Shown: positions 9,358-21,465, numbered from the stretch's first letter. The stretch: 64,000 bases of DNA from Gnetum montanum (GCA_015680685.1 MNCI01008335.1:399842-463841); one strand, 5' to 3'. Translations and numbers: made by a program. The notes: generated by a model not told the origin, from the letters alone.

Positions 9358-9965
9358 TTTAAAGTAGATCAGGTGCATGTTGATGATGGAGCTGCAACTA
9401 ATGTCATCCCATGCACCATTTTTGAACACTTGGGCTTAACTAAGCAGATACAACCTACAACTACCATAGCTCTTAAGTCCTTCAATGGATCAAGGGTTTC
9501 CATCAAGGGGTCAATCTCCTTGGATTTTGTGGTAGGGGAGTAATTCCCCATGACCACTAGTTTCTTGATGGTGGAGGAGACATCAAGGTTCAACCTTATC
9601 TTGGGAAGACCTTGGTTGGCTCAATTATGAGCCATTTCCTCATCCATCCATCAAGAAATACACCTTCCTTAAGAGGGAGGTGAAGTCATCATTCATGATG
9701 ATAATGTGGTTTCCCTGGTTGTCAAAAACATAAATAGAGAGTAGGGGTATGAAGTGGAGATTCAAGAAGAAGCTCCATGTCATGAAATCCAACAATTCAT
9801 AAGATAGGAACAATCCAATAATGACAATGATAAGCAATGAAATGCATTATGGAATGAACACTCTTTTAACATCGTAAGCAAGGGGAATGATGAATATAAG
9901 CTTGTGCAGAATAATCTTTCCTCATTCCCTAATCTTACAAAGATTAGGAAGAATCTGCACAAGTG
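9358..9965 (+). pseudogene. Tat aspartic protease relic, copy B (gag deleted)
   Basis: A relic of the retroviral-type protease that cleaves Gag-Pol. The active-site region reads VHVDDGATTNVIPC at about 9371-9412, a D-G-A triad variant, followed by FEHLGL, a KGSISL strand and a FNLILGRPWL segment near 9590. One in-frame stop follows at about 9541 and another near 9627. The tail to 9965 lines up with copy C 27600-27940 but is broken. Homology to copy C begins at about 9355, directly against an LTR of another family, so gag and the leader are lost. A GTAAGC donor-like site at 9874 matches the stronger donor of copy C at 27831. Confidence 0.75.
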
Positions 9966-10169
9966 AAGTTCACCTTAACCTTCTCCATCTTATGCCTTGA
10001 TAACCAAATATATCGATAGCCATTTAGCCTAACCTTTCTATTCAATTTATTATACTCTTTCATGCATGTAGCCTAAGTTCATTTGCATTTCTACTTATTT
10101 ATTACAAAATTTCTTTACTTTTACTCATATCATAAACATTAAAAATCCTTGTAAATATATATCTCTTTT
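9966..10169. other. AT-rich spacer after protease, copy B
   Basis: Non-coding and about as AT-rich as its equivalent in copy C (27940-28124), to which it is clearly similar. No feature is seen beyond that shared ancestry. Confidence 0.5.
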
Positions 10170-10345
10170 TCATCACCAGTCTGCTAAGATCTTAAATTGG
10201 CATCATGGCCTACTATGGTGTTAAACTGGAAAAGATAATCACACAACGTAGTCTACTAAGACTCTAACCTAACATTGTAGTTCACTAAGACTTTAAACTA
10301 GCATCATGGCCTACCATGGTAATAAACTAGCAATGTAGCCACAAT
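10170..10345. repeat. Tandem repeat TR1 of copy B
   Basis: Four to five imperfect units of about 30-40 bp with the core TCTGCTAAGATCTTAAA, TTGGCATCATGGCC and related forms. They match TR1 of copy C (28125-28275) in position between protease and the antisense gene end. Confidence 0.75.
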
Positions 10346-10702
10346 CACACAACATGATCTAAAACTACGAAATAGCTTATTTATTATTATACTTCTCTTT
10401 GTTTAGCCTACTAGCACATCAATTAGTCATTTAATGTTATAGCCCAAATGTCAACATAGCCATTCTCAACATTCACAACTTTTATAACATTTACTATAAC
10501 TATAGATACATATAGTCAAAAATAAAACCAAAATTTAAATTTAAAGTTAAAGTGTCCATAACATACAAAGCCATGACAACACTATGTGGCAAAAATGTCA
10601 AAAAAAAAAAAAATAATCATCTATAACATAGTCTTGGCTAATCATAGCCATCAACATGAAAATGAAGATAAATAGCCAACAAAGCTAAGCTAATGGAGGT
10701 TG
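10346..10702. other. Non-coding spacer downstream of antisense gene, copy B
   Basis: AT-rich and open in no frame. It is collinear with copy C 28276-28625. It would hold the 3' untranslated region and polyadenylation site of the antisense gene; no clear signal can be singled out. Confidence 0.4.
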
Positions 10703-11697
10703 CTAAGAGGCATCCAAAGGAGGAAGTGGTGGGTTTTTCCCACCCTTACCACTGGGGTTGACAATATTTCATGAGGCCTGAAATGCAACAACATATAGCT
10801 AGTCAATAACCCATAGCAAAAACTTTAACTTAACAAAAACAAAAACATAAAATACATTTAACTTGTAGAGATTCCAAATCCATTACTTTCGGGGATGGAT
10901 ATGGAAGGCCTTCCTCCAAATGATGGAGGATTTGGTCCTTCTTCATGTTGACCTAATCAACATCCCCAAGATCAACACCAGAAAGGATGTCGGTCCTATT
11001 TATAGCAATCTAGGTAGGTGGTTCTTAAGTAATAGTATCTGTAGAGGTATCACCTAGAGTAGTGGTAATCCAAGTAGTAGGGGATTTCTTCACCATGAAA
11101 GTACTTTTAAAAAGGTAATAAGCACTCTCCACTTGGATTCCTTGGATGAATATCTCTCTTTTGCATCATTAAATTGACTCCTCTTTGAGCCACTGAAGGT
11201 AAGCCCCATGATCCACCTTGTACTGTCACTTGTGGGTCTTTTGTTTCTTGCACCACTCTAGGACTTAAGCATAGTGATCTTTCTAGTCCTCAACCTTCTA
11301 GGAGATGAGATCCATCTACATGTCTTGTTTTGCCATCTCCCATAGGACCACTACTTTGTCCTGAATGACATGCTAGTAGCAGGTCCACATGATCTCCCTA
11401 GTCCACAACTCTCTCAAGTTAGTCAATTGGGCCTCCATAAAGGCCTTGTGGTCTCAAAGATTTCTAATTATTTCCTCCTACCATTTAGTCTTATCCTTTA
11501 AGGTCATAACTTCCTCCCATAGGGATTCGTTGGACCTCTCTAGCTTCCATGAAGTTTTTGTGCATAACATTGCTAGATCAATAGCAGACTCATACAACTT
11601 CATGGGTATACTAGATACATTAGAGGAAAGCTTAGGCAAGGAGTCAATATCCATGTCTCTGCTAGGGTCCCACTCCACATAAGGCACTTTTACATTA

Positions 11698-11960
11698 TGA
11701 TCAATTGGGATTACTTAGCAAATCTGGAAAAAAAAAAATCAAAGCAGAGGTGAAATTAGCCTTTGTAGAAAGCTTTAAGATGTTTATCTAAATTAGCTTA
11801 AGGAATTCCACAAGAAAACATTATTACAAACTTGTGTTATGACCAACTGGGATTACTAGCAAGTTTGTAAAAAAACAACTAGTTGAAGGTGAAATTAGCC
11901 TTTGTAAAAAGCTCTAAGGTGTTTATCTAAGTTGGCTTAAGAAATTCCATAAAAGTAATA
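11698..11960. repeat. About 130-bp tandem duplication at exon 2 acceptor, copy B
   Basis: Bases 11698-11815 and 11833-11950 are two copies sharing GGGATTACT-type starts, GTGAAATTAGCCTTTGTA and TGTTTATCTAA. The first copy holds the polypyrimidine tract and acceptor of antisense exon 2. Copy C has the same duplication at 28900-29160, so it predates the split of B and C. Confidence 0.75.
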
Positions 11961-13441
11961 TTACCATCTTTTATAGTCTTTTACTTCATAATCAAATTAT
12001 TATAGCCAAAACCTTATAGAAAAAACTGAGCCTTAATTTAAACTATGCATAAACTTAGAAAAAAAAGCATTGAAACTATGCATAAATTTAGAAAAAAGCA
12101 TTAAAACTTTAAAAAGCATATAGCCATAAGCCTTCCAAAAATAGTAAAGCTTTCTCTTTTTTTTAAAAAAAAATTTAAAGCATAAATTTTACATATTGGA
12201 AAGAAAAGCTACACATATCAATCACTTCCATCCCCAAAGGGGTAATGTGCTACAACTGTAATTTTGCCTTATTTACACAGCCATAACAAAAAATTTATCA
12301 AAAAATCATACGAGCTTTGATTTTAGTGATTCCACCATGAAAAGAATCTTGAAATCACAAGCTTTATAAAATAACCTTTGCAAATAAAAATACATAGTCA
12401 TTTTCCCATGGAATATAGACAAAATTAGCGAAAGCTGTAGTCATCACCATTAACACTCTTTCATGCAGGGTTGGTGAAAAATTTATCAAAAATTCTTCTA
12501 AGCTCCAGACTGAGTGATTCCACCATTTTTTGAAAGCTTAAATCAAGCCCTATGCACCTACACTTAGAAAAAATTCAAAACCCTTTCCATTTATGTAGAA
12601 AAAATTCATCAACTTAGACAAAAATCTAAAAATGTTACAAACCTCCTTTTAACATAGACTTAGTAAAAAAAGTCATGAAAATTTCTTCTTAAAACCAATA
12701 GGAGTAACTCCATATCCATTGGAAAGATGAAGCCAAGGCCTACTTAGCCATAACCAAAAATTAGCTAAAACCCTTTCCATTTTTTTAGAAAAAATTCATG
12801 AACTTACATGAAAATCTAAAAATGGCCTCAAAACCTAATTGCATGACCTTAGGAAAATAGCAAAAAATAGTCATAAATTTATCTTTATTAATCCAAATTG
12901 AATGAGAAATAGCCATCAAAGAGCTTAAACGCATGGTTACAAATCTATATTTTCAAATTTTAAAAATAGTAGCCATTTTATTAAAAAAATACACAATGCT
13001 GCTTGCATTTTTGTGTAAAAAGCTAAAATTCCTAAAGCCCAACTTAGTGTAGCCATGAAAATATAGTAAAAATAGCCAAAATGATCAATACCCATTAGAA
13101 AACACACCAAAGTAATGGGTAGCATTTTTTTAAAGTTTAATTTTAATGAACTGTTAAGCCTAGATCTAACAGAAATGACCCTACCCCCCAAATTATGGGA
13201 AAAAGCATGAAAATAACAATGTTAATTTTAAAAATGGAGTCCACTTGAGAAAAAACAATGAAGCAACCATGGATCCAAGTGGAAATGGCCAAAATAAGAG
13301 GTGTGATTTTGTTATAATTTCATTTTACTTCTTTATTAGCATAGATTTGAGAAAAAATGGCCGCACATTCAACAAGAAAAATGTAAGAAAACCATAGGAG
13401 ATAGTTAAGAAATGAAAGCAAAAATAGGTAGAAATGCCTAC
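11961..13441 (-). other. Antisense-gene intron, copy B
   Basis: A 1.5-kb AT-rich stretch collinear with copy C 29161-30637. An 84-codon open stretch on the minus strand (12937-13191) is hydrophobic and has an open counterpart in copy C (30222-30416). This could be chance in two young-enough copies or a hidden exon. Otherwise no feature is seen. Confidence 0.4.
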
Positions 13442-13623
13442 CTCAGAGTGGAAATAGACAAGGCCTAGATGGAGATAAGCCTAAAAACCTTTGATAGCTC
13501 CCTTGCACACTCGTTTGCCTTTTGAGTCCTAGGATTCTGCCTCTTCATTCCACACTGCTTGGGCACCATGGTAGGCTTAAAGCTTGGAAAGGATGAGAAT
13601 TGAGAAAGATGGTGGTTCAACAC

Positions 13624-13632
13624 TATTTATAG
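13624..13632 (-). promoter_or_regulatory. TATA box for antisense gene, copy B
   Basis: The minus strand reads CTATAAATA 55-63 bp before the antisense ATG at 13569. The equivalent in copy C is mutated (about 30810-30823). Immediately upstream on the minus strand lies the ~180-bp palindrome array. Confidence 0.6.
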
Positions 13633-13979
13633 GGGAGATGGGAGCCTTCCACACTAAATATTGGTGCTCTCTACAACAAAAATCTCTACTAGAGCTCTCC
13701 TCTAATGTGTAGTTTGCAAGAATGATAATTGTAATAAAATACGTACAAAATTTAACAATTTAAACCTAAACGCCCACCCCTAAACCCCAACTGCTATTTT
13801 AGTGCATCATAACTCCAAGTTCATTGAAGTGCAAAGGGGGTGAAATTTCTTCAATTCTAAGATTGGTGGGAAATAGCTTCACTTTTTAAATTTTAAAATT
13901 TTTGGATTATGTACCCGATTGTACACCTTCCATCGTAGTCAAAAATTACATCAACGTTGGATTTTTAGTCCCTTAAGGA

Positions 13980-16900
13980 CCTACACCATAACCAAGCCTT
14001 AAAATCCATGCATCCATGTTGGGGATACCATGTGCAATATGGATACATGCCTCCAACTTTATAAAAACATTAAAACATAATTATTTTTCCATTTTTGGTA
14101 ACCAAGACTTGTCTTTTCTAACCTCAGGCTTCCAAAAGGGATAAGATATGGATAAAAATAGATAACATGGGTTTGCACACAGAGGAAATAATGCCAAGGG
14201 TGGAAGAATGGAGGGTAACACCTATCCTTACCCCCAACACCCATCTAGCCCATGTTTAACCTTGATGTGGGCCCAGATGATCTGGAACCCCTCCAAGCAT
14301 CTCCAGTAGTTCGAGAACCTTACCAAACCCAGTGAAAACTTGTTGAAACCTAGTGATTTGGTGTTTCCACCCTAGGGGAGGCTTCATCTATGATGAGCAT
14401 CTCATTCTCAGTGTGGATGGATGGGGGCAAGCCAAGAATGACCTAAATTGACTACCTAGTAATCATTTCTCAAAGCCTAGTAACCCCTAGATCCTGATGG
14501 AACCCTTTAGAGCTTTTGAAGACCTCAAAAGTAGTCAAAGATTGTCCAAAACTACCATCCCCCTACCATCCACACTGAGGCCATAATTCCTAGTGTGCAA
14601 GAAAAGGGGAAGATTGCATGAGGCATCTAGAAGCCTCCAAACTATTGGATCATGGCACCTAGTATTGGCCGTTAACACTAACAACACTATAGACTAATAT
14701 GCATGGTCGAATGGCTATTGAACTACATAGATCTAACTTTCTTAGTTCTTCCACACTACAGGAGATCCATTCTATGCTACCCAGCATGGAAACTTAGGGG
14801 TATGAAGCTAGAAAAGTTAGTAGGGGTTCCAGGAATAAGAAATAACCTCAAAATGCCTTATGCCTAACACTAGAACCTTCACAACCCTTTCAGATGCTAA
14901 TAGAATGCAAAAAATCAACAAAAATCAACCTCCTAAGGTTCTCCCACATTGAGGAGGACTTCTCCATGTTGGGCCTAGAAGGGGGGAAACCAAAACTAAT
15001 GAATTTTACATGCAGTTTGACTCCTAGAAGTAACCCAATCCTTCCGAAAGTCACTTGAAACAATTCAAACTTGGTTCTCTTGGGTTATCCATGCTGAGGG
15101 GGACCCTATCCATGTTGAGCCTCCCACCCTTGGTGTGGATGGAAGGGAGGAAGCCTAAAATCCCTTTCACAGCCTTCAAAATGACCAAATTTTGACTTAG
15201 ACATTGATAGCCAATGCTAGCAAACTTGTAGACACTCATGCATAGCTAAAATATATAAAAAATAGTAAAAAATATCCTTCCCCAAATCTTCCACACTAAG
15301 CATGAAGTTCCCAATGTGGAAAAGGAGGGAAGACCTAAAATTGCCTAATAACTGTTGAAGTGACGAAAATTTGACATTGGATGTTAACAATCGACACTAG
15401 CCACCTTAGAAGCCCGCATGCATAGCCAGATATGATAGAAAAGGGTAAAAAGTAGGGTTACCTAGTTCCTCCACACTAGGAATCACTTCTTTCATGTTTC
15501 CCAGTGTGGAAGACAGGGGGAGAAATTTGGATGAACTCCAAAATAGCCTCTAGAGACCTTGAATAAACACTGGAAAGCCCTTTGTATGTTCTAGAACCGT
15601 GTTTGCACATCCTAAGACCCTCAAGCCTATCAAAATCAACTACAAAGAGCCATAAATCCTTTCACCCCTAATCATCCATGCTAATCATGGAAGCCCCAAT
15701 GTGGAAAAAAGGGAAAAACATCAAAAATCATTCACTAGCAATCAAAACAACCAAATTTGGACACTAGGTATTAGTAATCGATGCTAGTAACCTCAAAGAC
15801 CTACATGCATGATCAAAAATGATGAAAATAATCAAAAAGCTATTTTCCTTGAATTTTCTATGCTAGGCATACTTTCCCCAACATGGAAAAAGAGGGAGAA
15901 GCTTAAAAACCATCTAGGAATCTCCAAACTAGCCAAACTTGAGCTCAAACCCTAGTCCTCAACCTTAGCAACCCTAGAAGCATGCACACATGATTGATTA
16001 AGGCCAAAACTAGCTCACATTTAAGATTTATGGCCCTTCCATGCTAGGAAACATGGAAAATGAGGGGGAGGCTCATTGGGAACTCCTAAACACATTAGAA
16101 TGACATCAAATGACCTTACATTAACTCTAGAACCCTATCAGTAGTCATTGGAGCCTTCAAACCTCTAAAAACTGATCCCATATGGTCAAAAAGTGGTTCT
16201 CCCTAGTCTTTCATGTTGAGCATCCTAGCCCCAATGTGGAAAAATGGGGAAAGCTAAAAAACCACTTAGGATTACTCAAAACTGCCAAAGCTTAATATGG
16301 AGACATAACACTTGGATCTAACAACTTTGAAAGTTAACATGCATAGTCAATTATAACTCAAATTGTCCTAGATATGAGATTCTTGCTTCATCCACACTGG
16401 AGGAGATCCCTTCCATGTTGGGCAGTGTGGAAACAAGGGGGAAAAGTACCTTTTCCACTTCTAGTAGCAAGATGACACTCCTGGAAGCCAAAGATCTATG
16501 CTAGAGAAGCTTAGGATCTCATAGCCTTAAGATTTTTCTTGTTTGATCTCTATTTGACCTTCAAAATTCATTCCCCCTAATCTTCCATGCTAGAGTAACT
16601 TCCCTTGTGTGGAAACATGGGGGAAGACCTTGGATGCCCTTAAAAAACCTTCAAATATGTTCAAAATTAGCCAAAAACTTACAGAATCATGATCTATAGT
16701 CCTAGGAACCTAGGAACTTGGTTAATGTGCTCCTGAACCATCTTGAAGCTACAAAAAAGTGTCCCTCCATCTTTCCACATTGGGAATACTGTGCTTAGCA
16801 TGGAAAGAGGGGAAAAGTAATTTCAACACATTTTGACATCCAAAACTACCTTAAATTACAACAAATTAAAGCTAAGTTCTAGCTACCTGTTTGACCTTGT

Positions 16901-17180
16901 TTGATTTTGTTTTGGATAAGGTTTTGGTTTTTCACACTGAGCCCCCTTTCTTCCATGCTAGCCAATGTAGAAATAGGTGGAAAGGTTCTAGAACCTACTT
17001 TTTGGTCTTTATAAACCTCCAAAGTACTCAATTTTGATGGATCTGACGTTGTGTTGCCTTGGGAAGGTCTCAAAACCTCAATTTTGGACTTTTGAGCATT
17101 CCAAAACCTATTTTCCTTAGTTTCCACACTAAGGGTCCCTACTTCCATGTTGAGCCTAGTGTGGAATCCTCAAAACTCTT
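13980..17180. repeat. Array of about 17 diverged ~180-bp units, copy B
   Basis: A motif of the form TTCCATGCTGGG ... CCCAATGTGGAAAAAGGGGGAAG recurs near 14010, 14350, 14570, 14750, 14940, 15100, 15290, 15470, 15670, 15860, 16040, 16215, 16395, 16590, 16775, 16945 and 17125, that is, every 165-200 bp. Between motifs, phrases like ACCCTAGCAACCT and TGCATAGTCAA also recur. Each motif is an imperfect palindrome. The array is collinear unit by unit with copy C 31190-34450. No open frame runs through it. Confidence 0.8.
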
Positions 17181-17534
17181 GCTTTCTAGGTTTAAATAAC
17201 CCCGACTGAAGGCCAAACTTACCTAATAGCTTTGTAGCCTTAAAACATGGCCCTCTAAGGCCTAAAACTAGCAAAACCTAATCTTTTCTGTACCTATATT
17301 AGCCAAATTTTACATATGTAGCTTGCTTTGCCTAATTTTTACATTATTACATAGTATTTTTGCTTATTTTTGGACTTGTGTTGCACTGTTAGCCTTGTTG
17401 ACATTTTATGGCCTTTATACAACCTTATATGCTCTTTATTTGCTTTATTATAGTCTTATTTGCCTGTGTTTGGCCTTTAAATTGTATTAAATAGTGGGAT
17501 TTAACCTTCCTTGACCATTGTTTGACACCATGTG
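17181..17534. other. T-rich spacer before TR2, copy B
   Basis: About 350 bp of T-rich sequence on the + strand, matching copy C 34450-34800. If a sense intron spans the spacer, this is part of its pyrimidine-rich 3' half. No gene is seen. Confidence 0.4.
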
Positions 17535-17615
17535 ACCATGGCCTGTTAAGGCCTTAAACTAGCATCATAGTTCACCAAGACTCTAAACTCGCATCATGGC
17601 CCATTGAGGCCTAAA
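17535..17615. repeat. Tandem repeat TR2 of copy B
   Basis: Three units with GGCCTGTTAAGGCC, TTAAACTAGCATCAT and GGCCCATTGAGGCC lie about 260 bp before the RT linker, the same place as 1115-1395 in A and 34810-34900 in C. Confidence 0.75.
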
Positions 17616-17859
17616 ACTTGTGAAATTATGACATTTTTTAACTATTTGTAGCCTAATTTCTTATATTTCTCCTTGCTTGACATTTATTTAACCTTTGTTG
17701 GCCTTTATTGTACTTTGTTGAATTATCCCCATCTCATTGATGATCTTAGATGGCCTTGTTTACATTAAATTTGCATGTATCTGCATAATTTTATGGAATT
17801 TTACCATTATTTATTTACTTTTACCCAAATGCTACTTAATATGATTTTGGTTAATATGT

Positions 17860-20800
17860 GTGATCAAAGTACAAGTACTTGGGAGCGAATTAGTTTGCCT
17901 TTGTATCTACATGGACCTCATGGTGATGTTGAATGGTGTATCAACCCTAATTTCCTAGATCTTGAGCTTGAGACTCTGGTAGACCAAATAGCCTTAATAG
18001 AGAAACCTCTAGAATGGCCTTAAAATTAGTCAAAACCCTTGACCTAGAAGAAGGTGCCATAATTGAAGACTCTCTAGTTGAGGTTCTTGTTACAATGCAT
18101 AGTGGTGAGGAGAAAACCATTAAACTAAGTTCCTTACTAGAACTTCAATATGCTCAAGACATCACCAAGGTCCTACAAAACAAAATTAAGGCCTTTTTGT
18201 AGTCATATGAAGATATGCTAGGCCTAGACTTGCATTTAGTCTAACACAACATCATACTAGATCCTAGCGTTAGACCAAATAAGTAAAAAGTGTGCAAAAT
18301 TAGACCTAACTTGGCCTTGGAATTTTGTGATGATATCTCAAAGCTCTAGCAAGTTGGCTTTATTAAGGTTGTTGATTACATAGAATGGGTGTTTGACATA
18401 GTGGTAGTCCCTAAGAAAAATAGGAGTATTCATATTTGCATTTTTTGAGATCTAAATAAAGCGACTATCAAAGATGACTTTCCTTTGGCTAGTATTGATC
18501 AACTTATTGATACTACAGCTGGGCATGCCTTATTGTCCTTTATGGATGGATTCTTAGGATATAACCAAATTAGTATGAACCTAAATTACCAACTTATCAT
18601 AACCTTTATGATCCCATGAGGGCCTTTTGCTATACTATGATGCCATTTGGCCTTAAGAATGCCATAACAACCTATCAACAAGTCATGATCTATATCTTTA
18701 GTGATTACATGCTAGGTTTGCTTAATGATTATGTAGATGACATAGTCACTAAGCCTAAAGTGGTCAATGATCATGCTAATGACCTAGAACTTATGNCCTA
18801 AAGTGGTCAATGATCATGCTAATGACCTAGAACTTATGCTTAAACAATGCCTCAACTGTGAGCTTAGGGTCAATCCTAAGAACTGTGTCTTCGGTGTTAA
18901 GACCGGTAAGATGCTTGGCTCTATAATATTTGAAGCAAGGATTCATGTCGATCCTAATAAGGTTAAGGCCATATCCAAATTAGTAGTGCCTATAAAACTT
19001 AAAGAGCTTTGGAGATTACAAGGCAAATTACAATTTATTCGTAGATTTATTGCTAAGCTCATGATAAGTTATAGCCCATGCAATAGTTGCTTAATAATGG
19101 AGTTCACTATGTGTGGATGGCCTAACACCAAGAGGCCTTTGAAGGCCTTAAGCAAGACTTAGCACAACTATTGATAGTTTATCCTTCACAATAGGGTAAA
19201 ATATTTTTCATCTACCTTGCCATTTCTAACATGACCATTGCTTTTCTACTCTGTTAGGAATGTGATGATGGAGCGAAGATGCTAGTATACTACCTTAGCC
19301 ATGCACTAGTTGCCCACGAGACCCAATAAATTGAAGTGGAGAAGTATTTTCTAGCACTAGTCTTCTCCTTGAAGAAGTGGAGACACTACCTCTTCAGAAG
19401 CTAAGTCAACATCATTTGCAAGGGCAATGTACCTAGAGCTATAATGACCAACATCTACGAAAGTAGCCGTATAGCTCAATGAAAAGCCATAACCATGGAG
19501 TTTGACCTTCATTACATCTCTCAATCCTTAATGAAAGGTCAAGCTATAGCCATAAAACTCACAATTTCACCTATTGATGATCAAGTAGCCATAGATCCTG
19601 AATTCCCTGATGAACACATTAACATAGTTAGCCAAGTGCCTAAGGGTTGTGAGGTAGTCATGCACTTTGACAAAGCTTTTACCACCCATGGAGCCAGTGT
19701 TGCTACCATAATAACATTTTCATTTGATGAAATATGATCCTTCACCTATCATTTTGAGTTTCCGTGTACCAACAAAATAGAAGAGTATGAGGGTTTGATC
19801 AAAGGGATGATGGTAGCTCATGACCTAGAAATTAGACACTTAGCTATCAAAGGCAATTCACAACTTGTGGTTAACCAAGTAACCAAGATCTATGCATGTA
19901 ATGCCAAGTACTTACAACCTTACTACGACCTAGGGAAGTAATTATTACAATAATTCATAGGCATTGATATTCAACACATACCCCAAAATGAAAATGTCAT
20001 TGCCAATGCCATTGAAACATTAGCCCTTAGTATGACACTAGATGTTTTTAACAAGTTGCCCACCTTAATTGTCGACTATGCTACTCCCATCACATAGAAT
20101 TCTAAGGATACCTTTGTGATAATTGTTCTACTGCTCCTCCTAGGAAGTGATATGATGATATCAATTTTACCTTATGCATGATGAATCCTCAAAAGGCCTG
20201 ACTATTGCTTACAAGGATGTCATACACAAGTGATCGAAGCCGTATGTCATCGTAGGTGATAGCACATTATGTTGATGATCCTATGATGGCATACTCCTAA
20301 AGTGCTTAGGTAAAATTGAAGCCAGAATAGTCCTAGAGGAGGTTTATGAGGATTTTTATGAAGGACATATAGGACCAAGATCTATGGCCACTAAGATTAA
20401 ATGGTTAGGCTACTATTGGCATCATATGAAAAATGACTGCATGCAGAAGGTTAAGTGGTGTGACACATGCCAATGATATAGCAACCTTATACATGTATCA
20501 CCAACCAAGTTGCATACCACTCAAATAACATGGTCATTTCAATGATGGTGGTTGGATATAATAGGATCCATAATGCTTAAGTCTTTTATAGTGCATAGCT
20601 TCATCATCATAACAATCGAATACTTTACAAAGTGGGTTGAGGCCACTCCCCTAAGGAAGACTATATCCAAACAAGTTTACAAATTCATCCTCGATAACAT
20701 ACCCATGACCATAGTCAGAGACAATGGACCACAATTTAAAGGCCATGAAACAAAAAATTTCTACCATGACCTAGGCATTAAAAATTCTTTCTCATCACCA

Positions 20801-21368
20801 TATTACTCTCTAGCCAATGGAGAAGTAGAAGAAAGCAACAAGGCCATTATCAGCTTACTTAAAAAGATGCTCACAAAAGTAAGCACAAATGGTGCAAATG
20901 TCTTGCCCATGCACTATGGGAATACATAACGACATAATGTACAGCAACTAGTATGACCCCTTGTAGTTTGGTTTATTGTTCTAAGGTTATTTTACCTCTT
21001 GAATTGTAGGTGTTATTGCTCTAAGTAGCCTTGATTGACTTCATCAATGATGAGTAGAACAAAGAGTTTCAAATAGGGGCCCTAGACTTAGTGCAGGAGC
21101 AACATATGTAAGTGCTTGCTCACATTGAACACTATCAAGGGAAAAAAAGTAGAAGCATCACCATAACTTGATCATGTGTAAGATCAAAGAGGATGACCTG
21201 ATCCTCAAGGATGTTCGTGAGTATGCAGAAAAATTCTCAACCAATTGGAAAGGGTCTTTCCTTGTCATTAGAGCCTATGGGAATGAAGCATTCAGGATAG
21301 CTGACATGGATGGAAATGAGCTAACCAATCTAGTCAATCATTCCTATCTAAAGCCATACTACATGTAA
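17860..21368 (+). pseudogene. pol: Tat-type pol relic, copy B: RT-RNaseH-aRNaseH-INT
   Basis: Same gene as 1520-4945. Linker from about 17880 (LYLHGPHGD); RT (about 18250-19080) with LLSFMDGF and YVDDIVTK at 18729; RNase H (about 19190-19540); second RNase H (about 19650-20035) with MHFDKA, EEYEGLIKG, GNSQLVVNQ; integrase (about 20340-21360) with HIGPRS and CDTCQ zinc ligands, LDIIGS, VRDNGPQF and NGEVEESNKA, then NWKGSF near 21244. Two aRNase H acids are Asn (GNS, ANA). There is a frameshift near 18012; another at 18796 is caused by the duplicated 42-mer around an N. Several other stops. Not functional. The 3' end joins TR3, the polypurine tract and the LTR at 21590. Confidence 0.88.
18754..18838. 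other. Assembly artefact: exact 42-bp duplication around one N
   Basis: Bases 18754-18795 and 18797-18838 are identical and separated by a single N at 18796. The extra 43 bases shift the RT frame from 1 to 2; removing one copy plus the N restores it. This is what an unresolved contig overlap looks like. Confidence 0.92.
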
Positions 21369-21399
21369 CCAATAATCATCAATAAGCAAGTCTACTTTC

Positions 21400-21465
21400 A
21401 ATGGCTTGAAAGGGCCTTAAACTGGTACCATGGCCTGCCATAGCCTTAAAACTAGCAACTTTGGT
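21400..21465. repeat. Tandem repeat TR3 of copy B
   Basis: Two units, GGCTTGAAAGGGCCTTAAAC and GGCCTGCCATAGCCTTAAAA, lie about 40 bp after the integrase stop. The same unit type is expanded to about ten copies at 4965-5375. Confidence 0.7.

Larger units (their letters stand above)
10703..13569 (-). pseudogene. Antisense spliced gene inside Tat copy B (three putative exons)
   Basis: Minus strand, opposite to pol. Exon 1 is 13569-13442, starting MVPKQCGMK and ending at CTGAG|GTAGGC. Exon 2 is 11723-10863: it follows a 12-T tract and CAG, and has helical, charged segments such as KLSSNVSSIPMKLYES and NESLWEEVMTLKDK that look coiled-coil. Exon 3 is 10777-10703, after TTTCAG, ending PPLPPLDAS then TAG. 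Exons 2 and 3 join in the same phase; exon 1 does not, so its join or an indel is uncertain. Exon 2 has about ten stops, so the gene is dead here. Tat-clade elements are known to carry extra ORFs, some antisense near the 3' end; the position between protease and RT, the TATA box and the introns are what stands out. No function is known. Confidence 0.5.
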
